The notes: generated by a model from the letters alone, not told the origin. Shown: positions 34,024 to 44,532, counted from the first letter of the stretch. The stretch is DNA of 64,000 nucleotides from Sulfurimonas sp. (GCF_028694605.1 NZ_JAQVKP010000010.1:34409-98408), one strand, 5' to 3'. Program-made: numbers and translations.

Positions 34024-35496
34024 TTACGCTCTACCTGAAAGCATTCCGTAGATTGTCATTGGTTTAAGTGCATAAACTTTTAGTAACCACCAAATCCATC
34101 TCTCTTGTGTTGGGTCAAGCGGGAATGAAGGAGTTGGTTTTTTGCTCCAGTCAAACTCAGCTAGCATAACTGTTCCGAGGCTTGTGATAAGTGGACAAAC
34201 TGTATATCCGCCATATTTTGCAGCCAACGGTTTGCTTTCGATAGCAGAAATAAGGTTTTGCACAACTACGTGGTACTGTTTACGAGCAGAACCACCAGTT
34301 TTACCCATTGGAAGTGCGGCAACATCACCTAATGACCATACGTTTTTGTATTGGATATGTTGAAGAGTCTCTTTTTCAACAGGTACCCATCCTTGAGCTG
34401 ATCCTACCGCAGATTTTGCAACAACTTCCGGAGCTTTCATAGGAGGTGTTACGTGAATGAAGTCATATTTGAATGGGAACGACTGGCTTTTTGTTACCAT
34501 TGTGTATTCTTGTAAATCCTCGTCAAACTCGCCTTTTTCTTTCCAAGTTTTTGTAAATGTTGCAAGTTTTCCATCAGTGTCTATGTCAGTTAGGTTATAA
34601 CCGAAGTTCCACTTAAAGCCTCTTTTTTCAAACTGCTTTGTGATAGCTTCTGCATACTCTTTGATACCAAATAGTGCGCCACCAGCTGTGTTGAAAGTTA
34701 ATTCAACTTTGTTTGCAACACCTGCTTTTTCTAGGTGAGCGTGTGTAAGATACATAATCTTCATCGGAGCACCACCACATTTGATAGCGCCTGCCGGCAT
34801 ACTATATAGAGCTTGAAGTTTTTCAGGTCCTGTGTGTGCTTTTGCTTTTGCTACTAACTCTTGGATACCTTTCCAAGTATCTTCTGCTCCGTCACGGAAG
34901 TAGATAGAGTGTGTGCCATTCTTACCGACTTTTTGTCTTACTACCGCATTGTCGGCACCTGAAGATGTGATAACACCATCTAAACCTTTGATACCAGCAT
35001 AGTTAAGAACAAGACCTGTAGCAACGATCATGTGGTCATAAGAAACTTCTTCTTTACCATCTACAACTACTTTGTTGTTGTCCGGATCAAATGCAGTAAC
35101 AGTTCCCTTGATAAGTTTTACGCCGCTTGGAACAAAATCATCTCTGTTATAAATGATATCTTTTTTCTCCCATACGCCAGCTGCAACAAGAGTTTGTCCC
35201 GGTTGGTACGATACAGATGTAGGATCTGGCTCGATAACAGTTACTTCAAGGTTTGATGCGCTGTTTCTGATGAGTGCTGCTGTACTCATACCTGCTAAAC
35301 CGCCACCAACGATAACAATCTTGCCCTTTGCACTGCTTGATGCGCTTGCAGTTGTAGCACCAACTGTTGTACCTGCGATTACAGATGCCGCCAAAGGAGA
35401 CATCGTCAAATACTTAAGAGCCTCACGACGAGACATAATCTCCGGATGCTTATCAACTTCGTTCAAAATCTCTTCTAAGATTTTATTCTTTTTCAT
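34024..35496 (-). CDS. sqr: Tat-exported sulfide:quinone-oxidoreductase-like flavoprotein
   Basis: A 490-residue FAD-dependent oxidoreductase of the SQR/flavocytochrome c sulfide dehydrogenase group, oxidising sulfide to polysulfide or sulfur. A twin-arginine signal is visible at residues 22-50 (SRREALKYLTMSPLAASVIA), preceded by 21 charged residues. The FAD motif KIVIVGGGLAGMSTAALIRN follows, then SYQPGQTLVAAGVW. The conserved-Cys region PAGAIKCGGAPMKIMYL and the second FAD-contact segment VWSLGDVAALPMGKTGGSAR are also present. Export suggests it works on the periplasmic face. The exact SQR type, and whether quinone or a cytochrome accepts the electrons, cannot be settled by eye. It is upstream of the small Cys protein and the SoxH-like hydrolase. 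Confidence 0.82.
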   Translation of the reverse strand: MKKNKILEEILNEVDKHPEIMSRREALKYLTMSPLAASVIAGTTVGATTASASSSAKGKIVIVGGGLAGMSTAALIRNSASNLEVTVIEPDPTSVSYQPGQTLVAAGVWEKKDIIYNRDDFVPSGVKLIKGTVTAFDPDNNKVVVDGKEEVSYDHMIVATGLVLNYAGIKGLDGVITSSGADNAVVRQKVGKNGTHSIYFRDGAEDTWKGIQELVAKAKAHTGPEKLQALYSMPAGAIKCGGAPMKIMYLTHAHLEKAGVANKVELTFNTAGGALFGIKEYAEAITKQFEKRGFKWNFGYNLTDIDTDGKLATFTKTWKEKGEFDEDLQEYTMVTKSQSFPFKYDFIHVTPPMKAPEVVAKSAVGSAQGWVPVEKETLQHIQYKNVWSLGDVAALPMGKTGGSARKQYHVVVQNLISAIESKPLAAKYGGYTVCPLITSLGTVMLAEFDWSKKPTPSFPLDPTQERWIWWLLKVYALKPMTIYGMLSGRA

Positions 35497-35760
35497 CTAT
35501 TTTCCTTGTTTTGTGATAAAGTCTTCAATTCTACATGTTTCAAGCTTAAGAGAGTTTTAAATATAGTGTATTTATCCCTAAAATTGCGTAATTTAGCGAA
35601 TATTTCCATTTTATTTTTAATACATAATTATATATTTTATTTATAATAAGCACTGTTAATAATAAAAAATACTCTATTTTTCAGTGAAACGTTACTTGTT
35701 GTTAACTTTTTAGTGTTAGTAGATTTTGAAGAAGGAAGAGGAAAAAGTGTGAAAGCAAAA

Positions 35761-35776
35761 GAGCCAAAAATGGCTC
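35761..35776. terminator. Hairpin after the porin gene
   Basis: GAGCC/GGCTC with a 6-base A/T loop, 11 bp after the stop of the leftward porin gene. T-rich sequence lies on both sides (TTTTTTT at 35782-35788 on plus), so it could stop transcription in either direction. Confidence 0.5.
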
Positions 35777-35786
35777 CTCTGTTTTT

Positions 35787-37157
35787 TTAGTATCTATATC
35801 TAAAGTAAACGCGTAAATCTTGTGCAGTTTCAACAGCAGTCGGTGTTGCGGCTTCAGATATTTTCATAGGTGTTCCACCGTATCCGAAGAATGCATTAGA
35901 ACCAGTATAGTCATAATCTAAGTATGTATATCTGATTTGCATAGAGAAAACATCTTTGATAAGAGGTTGTGTCCAGTATGCTTCATAAGCGTTTCCGCGA
36001 ACCGCCATTTTTGAGCCTATCATAGTATCTTCGCCGTAAGTAAACGGTCTCCAGTACTTTGAACCATGGTTATACTCTAAACCAAACTTTCCGCCTGTAA
36101 GGTTTGGCATCTGTGTACCTACCCAAAAAGATGTTCCAGTTTCATCATCAGTACTTCCTAACATCGGCTGACCTGCGTTTGGTCTTGTAGTTGATGCGGC
36201 AAAAGAGGCAAAAAGGACAGTTTCATCAAGGAAATCATTGATGCCATCGCCGATACCGTCTGTTTTAAAGGAGATTGCCATTCCATCCATATCCCCAAAG
36301 CTCTCTAGTCCACTGAAGTCTGCTTTATATCCTGGGACATTAAATCCTCTATACCATTTTGTCATAACAGAATATTGACCATTATCATAAGGCTGGAAAA
36401 TCATTCCTACCATATCTGTGTTGTCTAAATCACTGTCATCTGTAGCAAAATCGTAGCCTGTATTGTCAAATCTGGAATTTGCATTTGTAAGTCCGCGACC
36501 AAGGCAGAGTTTAAAATACATTCCAGAGATATATTTGTCAAGTTTCATAGCTGCTGATGCGCCGTCAAATTCCATATTGATAATGTGACCCATCGGAGAT
36601 TTTGCTTGATCATCATCTCTTAGGTTGACAAGGTAACCGTTTGTTGCAGGACGTCTTCCGGCACTTACTGTCCAGCCGATTTTGCCTGTATCAAAACTCC
36701 ATAACCAGTAAGCTTCTCTTAGTTTGATAGTGTCATCAGTCAAGTTCTCGTTAAGAACCCAGTCAAACATATCAAAACCGGCTCCTCTTTGGTTATAGTT
36801 CGCACCAAACGCTTTGTTTACTGAAAGCTGTCCTTTAAACATCATGTTTTCAGTTGGTGCATAGCCCATACCTAGCCATAGGCGGTTTGAGTAGAGCGAG
36901 CTGTTTGAGTAGTGTGCTCCGTTTGCCGTTTCGTAGCGTAGGTTGTCATACGAAGTTCTAAAGTCAACATCAAATTTGATGTTATCCATCGCTGATTGAG
37001 CATTTACTTTAGAGATTTTTACATCTTGCGCTTTGTTTGCTTTTTCTAACTGCTCTATCTTTTTTTTGAGTTCGTCAATCTGTTTTTGCGTATCAGCGTC
37101 TGCAAAAGCCATTGTACTCAAAAAAGCAACAGCTGAAAGTGTTACGATTTTTCTCAT
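35787..37157 (-). CDS. Outer-membrane porin-like protein (DUF3373 type)
   Basis: 456 residues from the ATG at 37157 (AAAGGAAAG upstream); an ATG 14 codons earlier is less likely because the signal peptide RKIVTLSAVAFLSTMAFA starts here. After cleavage there is a coiled coil (TQKQIDELKKKIEQLEKANKAQ in two short pieces, about residues 22-45), then alternating aromatic strands of a beta-barrel ending in YFRYRY, the usual C-terminal aromatic signal for BAM assembly. Phrases such as LRLEAYWLWSF-like REAYWLWSFD and SAGRRPATNGYLVNLRDDD are typical of DUF3373 proteins. Permeability is unknown. It stands alone between two gaps. Confidence 0.8.
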   Translation of the reverse strand: MRKIVTLSAVAFLSTMAFADADTQKQIDELKKKIEQLEKANKAQDVKISKVNAQSAMDNIKFDVDFRTSYDNLRYETANGAHYSNSSLYSNRLWLGMGYAPTENMMFKGQLSVNKAFGANYNQRGAGFDMFDWVLNENLTDDTIKLREAYWLWSFDTGKIGWTVSAGRRPATNGYLVNLRDDDQAKSPMGHIINMEFDGASAAMKLDKYISGMYFKLCLGRGLTNANSRFDNTGYDFATDDSDLDNTDMVGMIFQPYDNGQYSVMTKWYRGFNVPGYKADFSGLESFGDMDGMAISFKTDGIGDGINDFLDETVLFASFAASTTRPNAGQPMLGSTDDETGTSFWVGTQMPNLTGGKFGLEYNHGSKYWRPFTYGEDTMIGSKMAVRGNAYEAYWTQPLIKDVFSMQIRYTYLDYDYTGSNAFFGYGGTPMKISEAATPTAVETAQDLRVYFRYRY

Positions 37158-37225
37158 TTTCTTTCCTTTTTTCCATTTTGTGTGGTGGGATTTTATCACA
37201 AAAAAGCTGAAAGAAGTTGAAGAGA

Positions 37226-38815
37226 TTAATAAATCTTATTGATAATGAGTTGTGCCGTTACTTTTGAGTTGAACTCATTTTTGACAACTCTGTAGCTGCA
37301 TGTTAGCCTTTTTTGCGGTGGAAAACGGAGTACTTTTTTAAATTGCAGCAGTTCAAGAGATGTTGTGTCTTGGGGTTGCTTGGCTCTGACTTTTGAGTGT
37401 GACTCGTCTTTGCCAAATGTTTTTGTCTCTAAAATCTGTGCATCTTTAAGTAAAAAGAGCGGACGGGTATTTGCTTCGCCGTATGGTTCAAAACTCTCAA
37501 GAAGGTCTAACAGCTCATGGTCGATTTCACTGCTTGGAAGCGTGCCTATAACCTCTTCAAGAGGTAAAAAATCCTCTTCGTTTAGCTTTGAGGCGCTTTT
37601 GTTGAGTGCATCTCTAAAGGGTGCTATGTTCTCCTTGCAAAGCCCAAGCCCTGCTGCCATTTTGTGTCCGCCAAACTTTGTCAGAAAGTGGCTGTTCTCT
37701 TTGATAAGGTTGTGGATATTGACATTGCCTATGCTTCTGGCGCTCCCTTTTGCTATGCCCTCTTCAATGCTGAGTGCAATAACGGGCTTTGAGAAATGCT
37801 CTACCAGCCTTGCCGCAACGATACCCACAACACCCTCATGCCACTCCTCCTTGGCAACGACAATAACCAAATCATCCGGATTTGCAATTTCCAATGCTTC
37901 TTTTGTCGCTTCTGCTTCAAGCTCACGTCTTTGTTCGTTAAGTGAGTTGAGTATCTCAAAAGCTATATAGGCTTCATTGGTGTTTTTGGCTCTAAAAAAA
38001 TCAAGTGCGATAACTGCATCTTCGAGTCTTCCCGCTGAGTTGATGCGAGGGGCTATTTGAAAAGCAATATCCTCTGAAGCAATCGCTTTTTTACCTAAAA
38101 AATCTCTAATGATAATGGAAGAGGGACGCTGGGAAGTCATAAGCATCTTCAATCCCTCTTTGACAAGTGCTCTGTTGATGTCGGTAAGAGGCATGATGTC
38201 GGCGATAATGGCGATACAGAGGATATCTAAAAAAGAGCGCATATCGATGGAGAGGTTGAGTTCTTTTTTTAGAAGTGCCAAAAGTAGCCATGCTACCTGT
38301 GCACCGCATATCTCTGCAAAGGGGTAGGTACATTTTGAGAGTTTTGGGTTGACTATGGCATACGCTTGCGGAAGTATTTCAAGGGGGGTATGGTGGTCTG
38401 TGATGATAAGCTCTATACCCCTTGCCTTACAGATGTCTGCTGCTTCTATGGCTGTTATGCCGTTGTCAACCGTGATGATAATATCTGCATCAATACGTTC
38501 TAAAATGGTAGGGCTGACACCATAGCCGTCATGAAAGCGGTTTGGGATAAAAGGCTCAAGCGGATAGGGGATTTGTGCAAAAAAATCAACCATTATTGCG
38601 GTTGCACTTACGCCATCGACATCATAATCACCGACAAGGGCGATTTTTTTACCTTCTCTTATTGCCTCTGCTATCTTTTTTGCGGCTTTTGGCGCATCAT
38701 GGAGAAGTTCGGGGTTTGGTATCTCAGAGAGCTTTTTCTCATTGGTAACTCTTGAGCGAAGCATCGCTTCGAGTGAAACTTTGCTAAGAGTGGGAATGTT
38801 CTCAAAGATATCCAT
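37226..38815 (-). CDS. recJ: Single-stranded-DNA-specific exonuclease RecJ
   Basis: DHH-family 5'-3' exonuclease for recombination and repair. From the ATG at 38815 it is 529 residues, a little shorter than E. coli RecJ. Motifs are VGDYDVDGVSATAI (motif I), TVDNGITA, IITDHHTPLE (the DHH motif), APRINSAGRL, and GVVGIVAARL with GHKMAAGLG in the DHHA1 domain. The ATG lies 10 bp after the pyrG stop. AGGAG overlaps the pyrG stop but is 13 bases away, so an upstream start inside pyrG (as far as 38863) cannot be excluded. Confidence 0.93.
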   Translation of the reverse strand: MDIFENIPTLSKVSLEAMLRSRVTNEKKLSEIPNPELLHDAPKAAKKIAEAIREGKKIALVGDYDVDGVSATAIMVDFFAQIPYPLEPFIPNRFHDGYGVSPTILERIDADIIITVDNGITAIEAADICKARGIELIITDHHTPLEILPQAYAIVNPKLSKCTYPFAEICGAQVAWLLLALLKKELNLSIDMRSFLDILCIAIIADIMPLTDINRALVKEGLKMLMTSQRPSSIIIRDFLGKKAIASEDIAFQIAPRINSAGRLEDAVIALDFFRAKNTNEAYIAFEILNSLNEQRRELEAEATKEALEIANPDDLVIVVAKEEWHEGVVGIVAARLVEHFSKPVIALSIEEGIAKGSARSIGNVNIHNLIKENSHFLTKFGGHKMAAGLGLCKENIAPFRDALNKSASKLNEEDFLPLEEVIGTLPSSEIDHELLDLLESFEPYGEANTRPLFLLKDAQILETKTFGKDESHSKVRAKQPQDTTSLELLQFKKVLRFPPQKRLTCSYRVVKNEFNSKVTAQLIINKIY

Positions 38816-38825
38816 AAAAGAGGTG

Positions 38826-40454
38826 TTACTCCTGTTGTGCAATAGCGAGTGTTGCCTCAACAAATGCTAGGATGGACGGGTTTGGAGTTTGTAGTCTTGA
38901 TGTAAACTCCGGGTGAAACTGAACGCCTAAGAACCATGGATGATTTTTGATCTCTACCGCTTCAATCAGTCCGTTTGATTCGCCGGTTACAATCATGCCT
39001 GCATCTTCAAGCGCTTTGCGATATGTCGGGTTTGCTTCATATCTGTGGCGGTGTCTCTCATAGATGGTTTTTGCCCCGCCGTAAGCTTTGCGGATAAGTG
39101 AACCCTCTTTTGTGTCGCACGGGTACTCTCCAAGACGGAGTGTTCCGCCCATTGGGGATTTGTGTGTGCGCAGCTGTGTGTTGCCGCTTTGGTCCATAAA
39201 GTTGTCGATAAGATAAATCATCGGATACGGTGTATTTTCATCAAACTCAACAGAATTTGCACCTTCATATCCAAGTACGTTTCTCGCATACTCTACAAGT
39301 GTAAGCTGCATGCCAAGGCAGATACCAAGATATGGGATTTTGTTTACTCTTGCGTACTCAATGGCTTTGATTTTGCCCTCAACGCCGCGGTTGCCAAAGC
39401 CGCCTGCAACCAAAACAGAGTCACAATCACTAAGAAGTGCTTCTGCACCCCTCTCTTCTATCTTTTCGCTATCCACCCAGTGAATATCGACACGAGTATC
39501 GAGATGTGCGCCTGCGTGAATAAGAGATTCCGTAAGTGATTTGTAAGACTCTTTGAGTTCAAGATACTTTCCTACAAATCCAAGCACAATGCGGTTTTTA
39601 GGCTGAACTATTTTTTTGACCAGAGAGTCCCAGTTTTCCATGTTTGGGTTCAGTTCGCCAAGCTCCAACTCTTTTGCGATAGGCTTAAGGATGTTTTGTC
39701 TTAGAAATGACATCGGGACATCATAGATGGAAGCCGCATCAAGTGCCTCTATGACGCTGTCTGCTGAAACATCACAACTCATGGCAAGTTTTTTCTTGAA
39801 AGTTTTTGGGAGTGCGTTTTCGCTTCTGGCGATTATCATCTGAGGTGTGATACCGATACGGCGAAGCTCTTGAACGGAGTGTTGTGTAGGTTTGCTTTTA
39901 AGCTCGCCAGCTGCTTTGATGAAAGGGATAAGTGTTACATGAACAAAAAATGTCCCCTCAACCTCCTCATCATGTTTCATCTGGCGAATCGCCTCCATAA
40001 ACGGAAGTCCCTCGATGTCTCCGACTGTTCCGCCAAGCTCGACGATAAGTATCTCATGTCCCTCGCCTGCTTCTTTGATACGCTTGACAATTTCGCCTAC
40101 AATGTGCGGGATAACCTGAATAGTCTGTCCAAGGTATCCGCCTGCACGCTCACGTTCAATAACCGTTGAGTAAATTTGTCCTGTAGTGAAGTTGCTGGTT
40201 TTAAGGTAAGAGGTGTCCAAAAATCTCTCATAGTTTCCGATATCAAGATCGGTTTCGGCTCCATCTTTTGTAACAAAAACCTCTCCATGCTCTAATGGAC
40301 TCATGGTTCCGGGATCGACATTTATGTATGGGTCTATTTTGAGCATACCGACTTGTTTGCCCGAGTGCTTGAGCAGTGTACCGATGCTCGCTGCCGTAAT
40401 CCCTTTTCCAAGAGAACTTAAAACACCGCCCGTAACAAAGATATATTTTGTCAT
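38826..40454 (-). CDS. pyrG: CTP synthase
   Basis: Makes CTP from UTP using glutamine. 542 residues from the ATG at 40454, chosen because TTGGAG is seven bases upstream and [17 protein letters not shown] is the family N-terminus; an ATG at 40475 would add seven residues. The synthetase half has the P-loop-like [15 protein letters not shown] and ends near 265. The class I amidotransferase half has [17 protein letters not shown] with the nucleophile Cys and [11 protein letters not shown] with the catalytic His/Glu. Adjacent to recJ, as in related genomes. Confidence 0.96.
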   Translation of the reverse strand: MTKYIFVTGGVLSSLGKGITAASIGTLLKHSGKQVGMLKIDPYINVDPGTMSPLEHGEVFVTKDGAETDLDIGNYERFLDTSYLKTSNFTTGQIYSTVIERERAGGYLGQTIQVIPHIVGEIVKRIKEAGEGHEILIVELGGTVGDIEGLPFMEAIRQMKHDEEVEGTFFVHVTLIPFIKAAGELKSKPTQHSVQELRRIGITPQMIIARSENALPKTFKKKLAMSCDVSADSVIEALDAASIYDVPMSFLRQNILKPIAKELELGELNPNMENWDSLVKKIVQPKNRIVLGFVGKYLELKESYKSLTESLIHAGAHLDTRVDIHWVDSEKIEERGAEALLSDCDSVLVAGGFGNRGVEGKIKAIEYARVNKIPYLGICLGMQLTLVEYARNVLGYEGANSVEFDENTPYPMIYLIDNFMDQSGNTQLRTHKSPMGGTLRLGEYPCDTKEGSLIRKAYGGAKTIYERHRHRYEANPTYRKALEDAGMIVTGESNGLIEAVEIKNHPWFLGVQFHPEFTSRLQTPNPSILAFVEATLAIAQQE

Positions 40455-40593
40455 AAGATAGCTCCAAAATGTCAATTAAAAAAGCAATTATAGTGAAGCA
40501 TCTCTTAAAATTGCATACATCAATACTCTCTAAAATAGTAGGCTATAAGAATATTTTGCTAAAATAGCATTAACTCAAGAGAGAAAGATTTGA

Positions 40594-42222
40594 ATGGATT
40601 TTATACTTTTATATATAGTGGCGGCTTTGGGTCTCTCAACCGTACTCAACTTATTTCTAAAACGGCTCGGTGTTTCGCAAATCATAGGCTATATACTCAC
40701 TGGTACTATCATCGTTTATGCTTTTGATTTGAAGCATATGAACGATTCGCTCACTTTAGAACACATCGCTGAATTTGGTATAGTCTTTTTAATGTTTAGT
40801 ATCGGGCTTGAAATCTCTTTGGCAAAAATGAACAGCATGCGGATAGATATTTTTTTTAACGGGTCTATGCAGGTTGCTTTTACTGCACTCATTTTTTATG
40901 TCATCAGCCACTATGTTTTTTTACTTGCATCCACTCCTGCACTTATCGTCTCTTTGGCATTTGCCCTCTCTTCAACGGCAGTGGTTCTTAGCTACCTTAA
41001 AAGCTCAAAAGAGATAAACAGCCCTTACGGACAGCGTGCAACGGGGATACTTATCTTTCAGGATATCGCAGTTATTCCTATATTGATTCTTTTGGGATTT
41101 TTGGCAAATTCCGGTGGAGAACCGATTTCGGCGATACTTAGAGATACTTTTATAAGTGCGGTTTTAATTATCGGGTTTATGTTTATCGTTGGAAAAAGAG
41201 TTATGACTTGGCTTTTGCACTTCTCCGCTTCAAGCGAGGTTGATGAACTTTTTATGGGTTCGGTTCTTTTTATAGTTGTAAGTGCTGCTCTTTTAGCTTC
41301 CTTTGCGGGGTTTACTTACTCTCTTGGAGCTTTTACCGCAGGAATGATTATAGCGGAGACAAAGTACCATCATAAAGTTGAATCTGATATCGCGCCTTTT
41401 AAAGACATACTTCTTGGAACATTTTTTATAGTTGTCGGGATGAAGATAGATGTGGCTTTTCTTCTTGGGCACTTTGCGCAAATCATTTCTATTTTTGCAC
41501 TTATTTTTCTTTTTAAAACGGCTATTACCTATGCAATTTTGCGTCTTACTTCATCACATACACGTTCACTAAAGACGGCACTCGCACTCTCTCAGGTCGG
41601 GGAGTTTTCATTTGTCATTTTTGCAGTAGCGAGTGTAGGCGGGCTTTTAGACAAAGAGCTTGAATCTCTCTTTGTTTTGGTTGTTATACTCTCGATGGTT
41701 ATTACACCGTTTTTTATCTCTAAAATAAATAGATTTGTGAGCCATATCAGCAATTACCAATACTTAGGGTTGGATACTTCTGCTTTTGTTTCACGCAAGA
41801 ACCATGTTGTCATATGCGGATACAGCATCACTGGTAAATTTGTTGCAAAACATCTTGATGCCATAGATGCGCACTATGTCATTATCGACAACAACCCAAA
41901 ACATGTTCAAGAGGCTATAAAAGATGGTAAAGAAGCCTATCTCGGCGATATGTCAAAACTCTCTTTGCTTGAGGCGCTTCATACCGAGAGTTCAGCTGCC
42001 GTCATCGTTACGCTTGACAATGTTGAGAAGAAAAGAGCTATCTGCGAAGCGGTGTTAAAACATACAAAAGATGTAAATCTTGTCGTTAAAGTATCTACCC
42101 TTGAAGATAAAGAGAACCTGCAAGATTTGCCGATTACCTCTGTTGTGGATGACAAAGTAGAGGTTGGGCGTATCTTGGTTGAGAGAATGATGACATGCCA
42201 AATCGGAGGGAAGAGACGATGA
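40594..42222 (+). CDS. CPA2-type K+/H+ (monovalent cation:proton) antiporter with TrkA-N domain
   Basis: 542 residues. About 380 N-terminal residues form roughly 12 membrane helices of the KefB/KefC-like family (GYILTGTIIVYAFD, FLMFSIGLEISLAKM, ALSSTAVVLSYL, GILIFQDIAVIPILILLGF, SQVGEFSFVIFAVASV). The C-terminal RCK/TrkA-N domain carries VVICGYSITGKFVAKHLD and YLGDMSKLSLLEAL. It lacks the long C-terminal extension of E. coli KefC. It probably exports K+ or Na+ in exchange for protons under nucleotide control. Its stop overlaps the next gene as ATGA. Confidence 0.88.
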   Translation: MDFILLYIVAALGLSTVLNLFLKRLGVSQIIGYILTGTIIVYAFDLKHMNDSLTLEHIAEFGIVFLMFSIGLEISLAKMNSMRIDIFFNGSMQVAFTALIFYVISHYVFLLASTPALIVSLAFALSSTAVVLSYLKSSKEINSPYGQRATGILIFQDIAVIPILILLGFLANSGGEPISAILRDTFISAVLIIGFMFIVGKRVMTWLLHFSASSEVDELFMGSVLFIVVSAALLASFAGFTYSLGAFTAGMIIAETKYHHKVESDIAPFKDILLGTFFIVVGMKIDVAFLLGHFAQIISIFALIFLFKTAITYAILRLTSSHTRSLKTALALSQVGEFSFVIFAVASVGGLLDKELESLFVLVVILSMVITPFFISKINRFVSHISNYQYLGLDTSAFVSRKNHVVICGYSITGKFVAKHLDAIDAHYVIIDNNPKHVQEAIKDGKEAYLGDMSKLSLLEALHTESSAAVIVTLDNVEKKRAICEAVLKHTKDVNLVVKVSTLEDKENLQDLPITSVVDDKVEVGRILVERMMTCQIGGKRR

Positions 42223-43052
42223 AAAAGATTTTTATAACGGATTTGGATCATACATTTTTGCGAACCGACCTATCGCTGAGCGACTACACAAAAGAGAGTT
42301 GGAACAGGGTGGCAAAATACTCCATCATGAGTGTGGCAACTGCTAGAACCTACAAAAAAACGCTTCAGTTTATCAAAGATATAGAGATAAATGCGCCTAT
42401 GATTCTGCTTGACGGTGCGCTCATTGCAACAGTTGAGAAAAAAATCATACAGACAAAGTTTGTCGGCAAAGAGATTGGGGATGCTATCATAGACGAGGGG
42501 GCAAGGTTTGGGATTTACCCCTTTATCCTCTCTTTGGCAGATGCTTCTTTGCGTGAAATCTTCTCCTACTCCACTACGCTAAATGCGCATCAACAAGAGG
42601 TGCTTAAAAATTATAAAAATGATGACCACCACAACAGGCAGACAAATCTGCGTGCAATGGATGACAACTTTAAGATAGTCTATTTTGGAGATGAGGAGCT
42701 GTTGCGTCCTTTGGCTGCGCATCTGCAAGAACTTTTTGGCGATACGCTCAAATATATCTTAGCCCCTGAGGCGTATGTGGGGTGCTACTTTTTAACCATT
42801 TTGCATAAAGATGCGGACAAGTCACACGGCATAAGAAGTGTGAGTGAATATGTAGGGTTTGACCTTGGCAAACTGACAGTTTTTGGGGATAACTTCAATG
42901 ATGTCGGTATGTTTGAACTAGCTGGAGTTTCCGTGGCGGTTGCCAATGCGCAAGATGGTGTCAAAAAGAGCGCAAAAGTTGTTTTGCCGCATACAAACGA
43001 TGAGGATGCGGTTGCTAAATATTTGGAGAGTTTAAGCCATGGCAGCAGGTAA
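42219..43052 (+). CDS. HAD-superfamily (Cof-like) phosphatase
   Basis: 277 residues from the ATG at 42219, which overlaps the antiporter stop by 4 bp and begins the HAD motif I FITDLDHTFLRTDLSLSD. Motif II is in SVATART, a C2-type cap follows, and motif IV is LTVFGDNFNDVGMFELAG. This is the Cof/sucrose-phosphatase-like branch, so a sugar phosphate is the likely substrate. It overlaps the downstream sugar permease by 14 bp, suggesting the two act on one pathway. Whether it could supply the MurNAc-6-phosphate phosphatase step missing from the recycling block at 46-52 kb is open; MupP belongs to a different HAD branch. Confidence 0.82.
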   Translation: MKKIFITDLDHTFLRTDLSLSDYTKESWNRVAKYSIMSVATARTYKKTLQFIKDIEINAPMILLDGALIATVEKKIIQTKFVGKEIGDAIIDEGARFGIYPFILSLADASLREIFSYSTTLNAHQQEVLKNYKNDDHHNRQTNLRAMDDNFKIVYFGDEELLRPLAAHLQELFGDTLKYILAPEAYVGCYFLTILHKDADKSHGIRSVSEYVGFDLGKLTVFGDNFNDVGMFELAGVSVAVANAQDGVKKSAKVVLPHTNDEDAVAKYLESLSHGSR

Positions 43053-44280
43053 GTCGTTTGTACCGATGTTTATCATCGGGGGTTTGTTTTTCATATTTGG
43101 ATTTGTGACTTGGCTAAACGGCTCGCTTATCCCATTTTTAAAAATTATCTGTGAACTAAGCGAATTTGAAGCTCTTTTTGTAACTTTTGCATTTTACATC
43201 GCCTACACGGTTATGGCGTTTCCTATGGCTTTTGTGCTTGAGAGAGTAGGGTATAAAAACGGCATGATATTAGGGCTTTTTATAATGGCAGTGGGCGCTT
43301 TGATGTTCATACCTTCAGCGCAGAGTGCGAGTTTTATGTTTTTTCTGTCGGCTCTTTTTGTACTTGGAAGCGGTCTTACTCTTTTGCAGACTGCATCCAA
43401 CCCTTATGTTGTGCATCTTGGAGATATAAAAAGTGCGGCGATGCGCATCTCCGTTATGGGCGTTATCAACAAAAGTGCAGGGGTTTTGGCTCCGCTTCTC
43501 TTTACGCTGCTGGTCTTTTCCGATATGCCCTCTGTTACTACGATAGCATCGGCGGATAAGGAGCTTATGGCGTCCAAACTCATAGCCCCTTACATGTATA
43601 TGGCGCTTATGCTTCTCGCTCTTGTGGCATTGGTTCGTTTTTCGCCTCTTCCCGAACTTGAACTTGAACAAAGCAGTGATGATACGCAAAAGAGCATTTT
43701 TGCATTTCCTCGTGTGGTTTTGGGTGCAGTTGCTCTCTTTTTTTATGTGGGTATTGAGGTTATCGCCGGAGATACCATAGGGCTTTATGCACAGAGTCTC
43801 GGAGTAGAAAATGCTACCGCACTTACATCCTACACGATGGTTTTTATGGTGCTTGGCTACATAGTCGGTATTTTTTGCATACCCAAATATCTATCGCAGC
43901 AAAAGGCGCTTCTTTTCTCCGCACTCTTTGGGATACTTTTTATACTCGGTATTGTTCTAAGCGGAACAAACCATACTTTTTTTACACCGCTTCCGGACAC
44001 GGTTCTTTTTGTAGCACTTCTTGGTTTTGCAAACGCTCTGGTTTGGCCAACCATCTGGCCGCTCGCGCTTGAGGGCATAGGAGCATACAGTGCAAAAGCA
44101 AGCGCACTGCTTATCACATCCATAGCGGGGGGCGCACTTCTCCCGCTTCTCTTTGGTAAAATCGCCTCTTTTGCGACTATGCAGGGGGCGTATCTTTTGG
44201 GCATAGGGTGTTATCTTTTTATCCTTTTTTATGCGCTTAGGGGACATAAAATTGTGTCTTGGAGAAACTCTAATGTATAA
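43039..44280 (+). CDS. MFS sugar permease (FucP/GluP-like)
   Basis: 413 residues with about 12 membrane helices. The N-terminus FIFGFVTWLNGSLIPFLKIICELSEFEA and LQTASNPYVVHLGD match the fucose/glucose-galactose:proton symporter family. A second conserved half begins EVIAGDTIGLYAQSLGV, and ANALVWPTIWPLALEGIG is a family hallmark. Together with the HAD phosphatase upstream and the hexose-phosphate mutarotase gene at 44.8 kb it suggests hexose handling, unusual in an autotroph-like genome. Between the permease and the mutarotase lies a toxin-antitoxin pair. Confidence 0.85.
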   Translation: MAAGKSFVPMFIIGGLFFIFGFVTWLNGSLIPFLKIICELSEFEALFVTFAFYIAYTVMAFPMAFVLERVGYKNGMILGLFIMAVGALMFIPSAQSASFMFFLSALFVLGSGLTLLQTASNPYVVHLGDIKSAAMRISVMGVINKSAGVLAPLLFTLLVFSDMPSVTTIASADKELMASKLIAPYMYMALMLLALVALVRFSPLPELELEQSSDDTQKSIFAFPRVVLGAVALFFYVGIEVIAGDTIGLYAQSLGVENATALTSYTMVFMVLGYIVGIFCIPKYLSQQKALLFSALFGILFILGIVLSGTNHTFFTPLPDTVLFVALLGFANALVWPTIWPLALEGIGAYSAKASALLITSIAGGALLPLLFGKIASFATMQGAYLLGIGCYLFILFYALRGHKIVSWRNSNV

Positions 44281-44313
44281 TGCTATAAGAAAAAATGCTT
44301 AAGGGGGATTGTG

Positions 44314-44532
44314 ATGCAGACAGTTACATTAAAAATCGAAGATAGCATCAACGATAAATTTTTGTGGCTTTTGAGCCATTTTTCAAAAAATGAAGTTGAA
44401 ATATTAGATAAGACGGCATATAAGAGTGATGATGAGTATCTAAGAAGCATAAAAGGTATGCGAGAGAGCATAATCGAGGCTTCAAACGAACCGATGGAAA
44501 ATTATGTAACTGCCGATAAGCTAGATTGGTAA
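44314..44532 (+). CDS. Antitoxin of a Txe/YoeB-type pair
   Basis: 72 residues, start at ATG 44314 with AAGGGGG eight bases upstream (a GTG immediately before is possible). The N-terminal half MQTVTLKIEDSINDKFLWLL looks like a ribbon-helix-helix or dimerisation strand, and the C-terminal acidic tail (ASNEPMENYVTADKLDW) suits toxin neutralisation. It ends one base before the toxin ATG. Identity rests mainly on the neighbouring toxin. Confidence 0.75.
   Translation: MQTVTLKIEDSINDKFLWLLSHFSKNEVEILDKTAYKSDDEYLRSIKGMRESIIEASNEPMENYVTADKLDW

Noticed and set aside
40476..40593. Search for tRNA genes and known riboswitches in intergenic gaps
   Set aside because: No cloverleaf with a T-loop GTTCRANNC was seen, and no TPP, SAM, cobalamin or preQ1 consensus could be recognised by eye here or in the other gaps.
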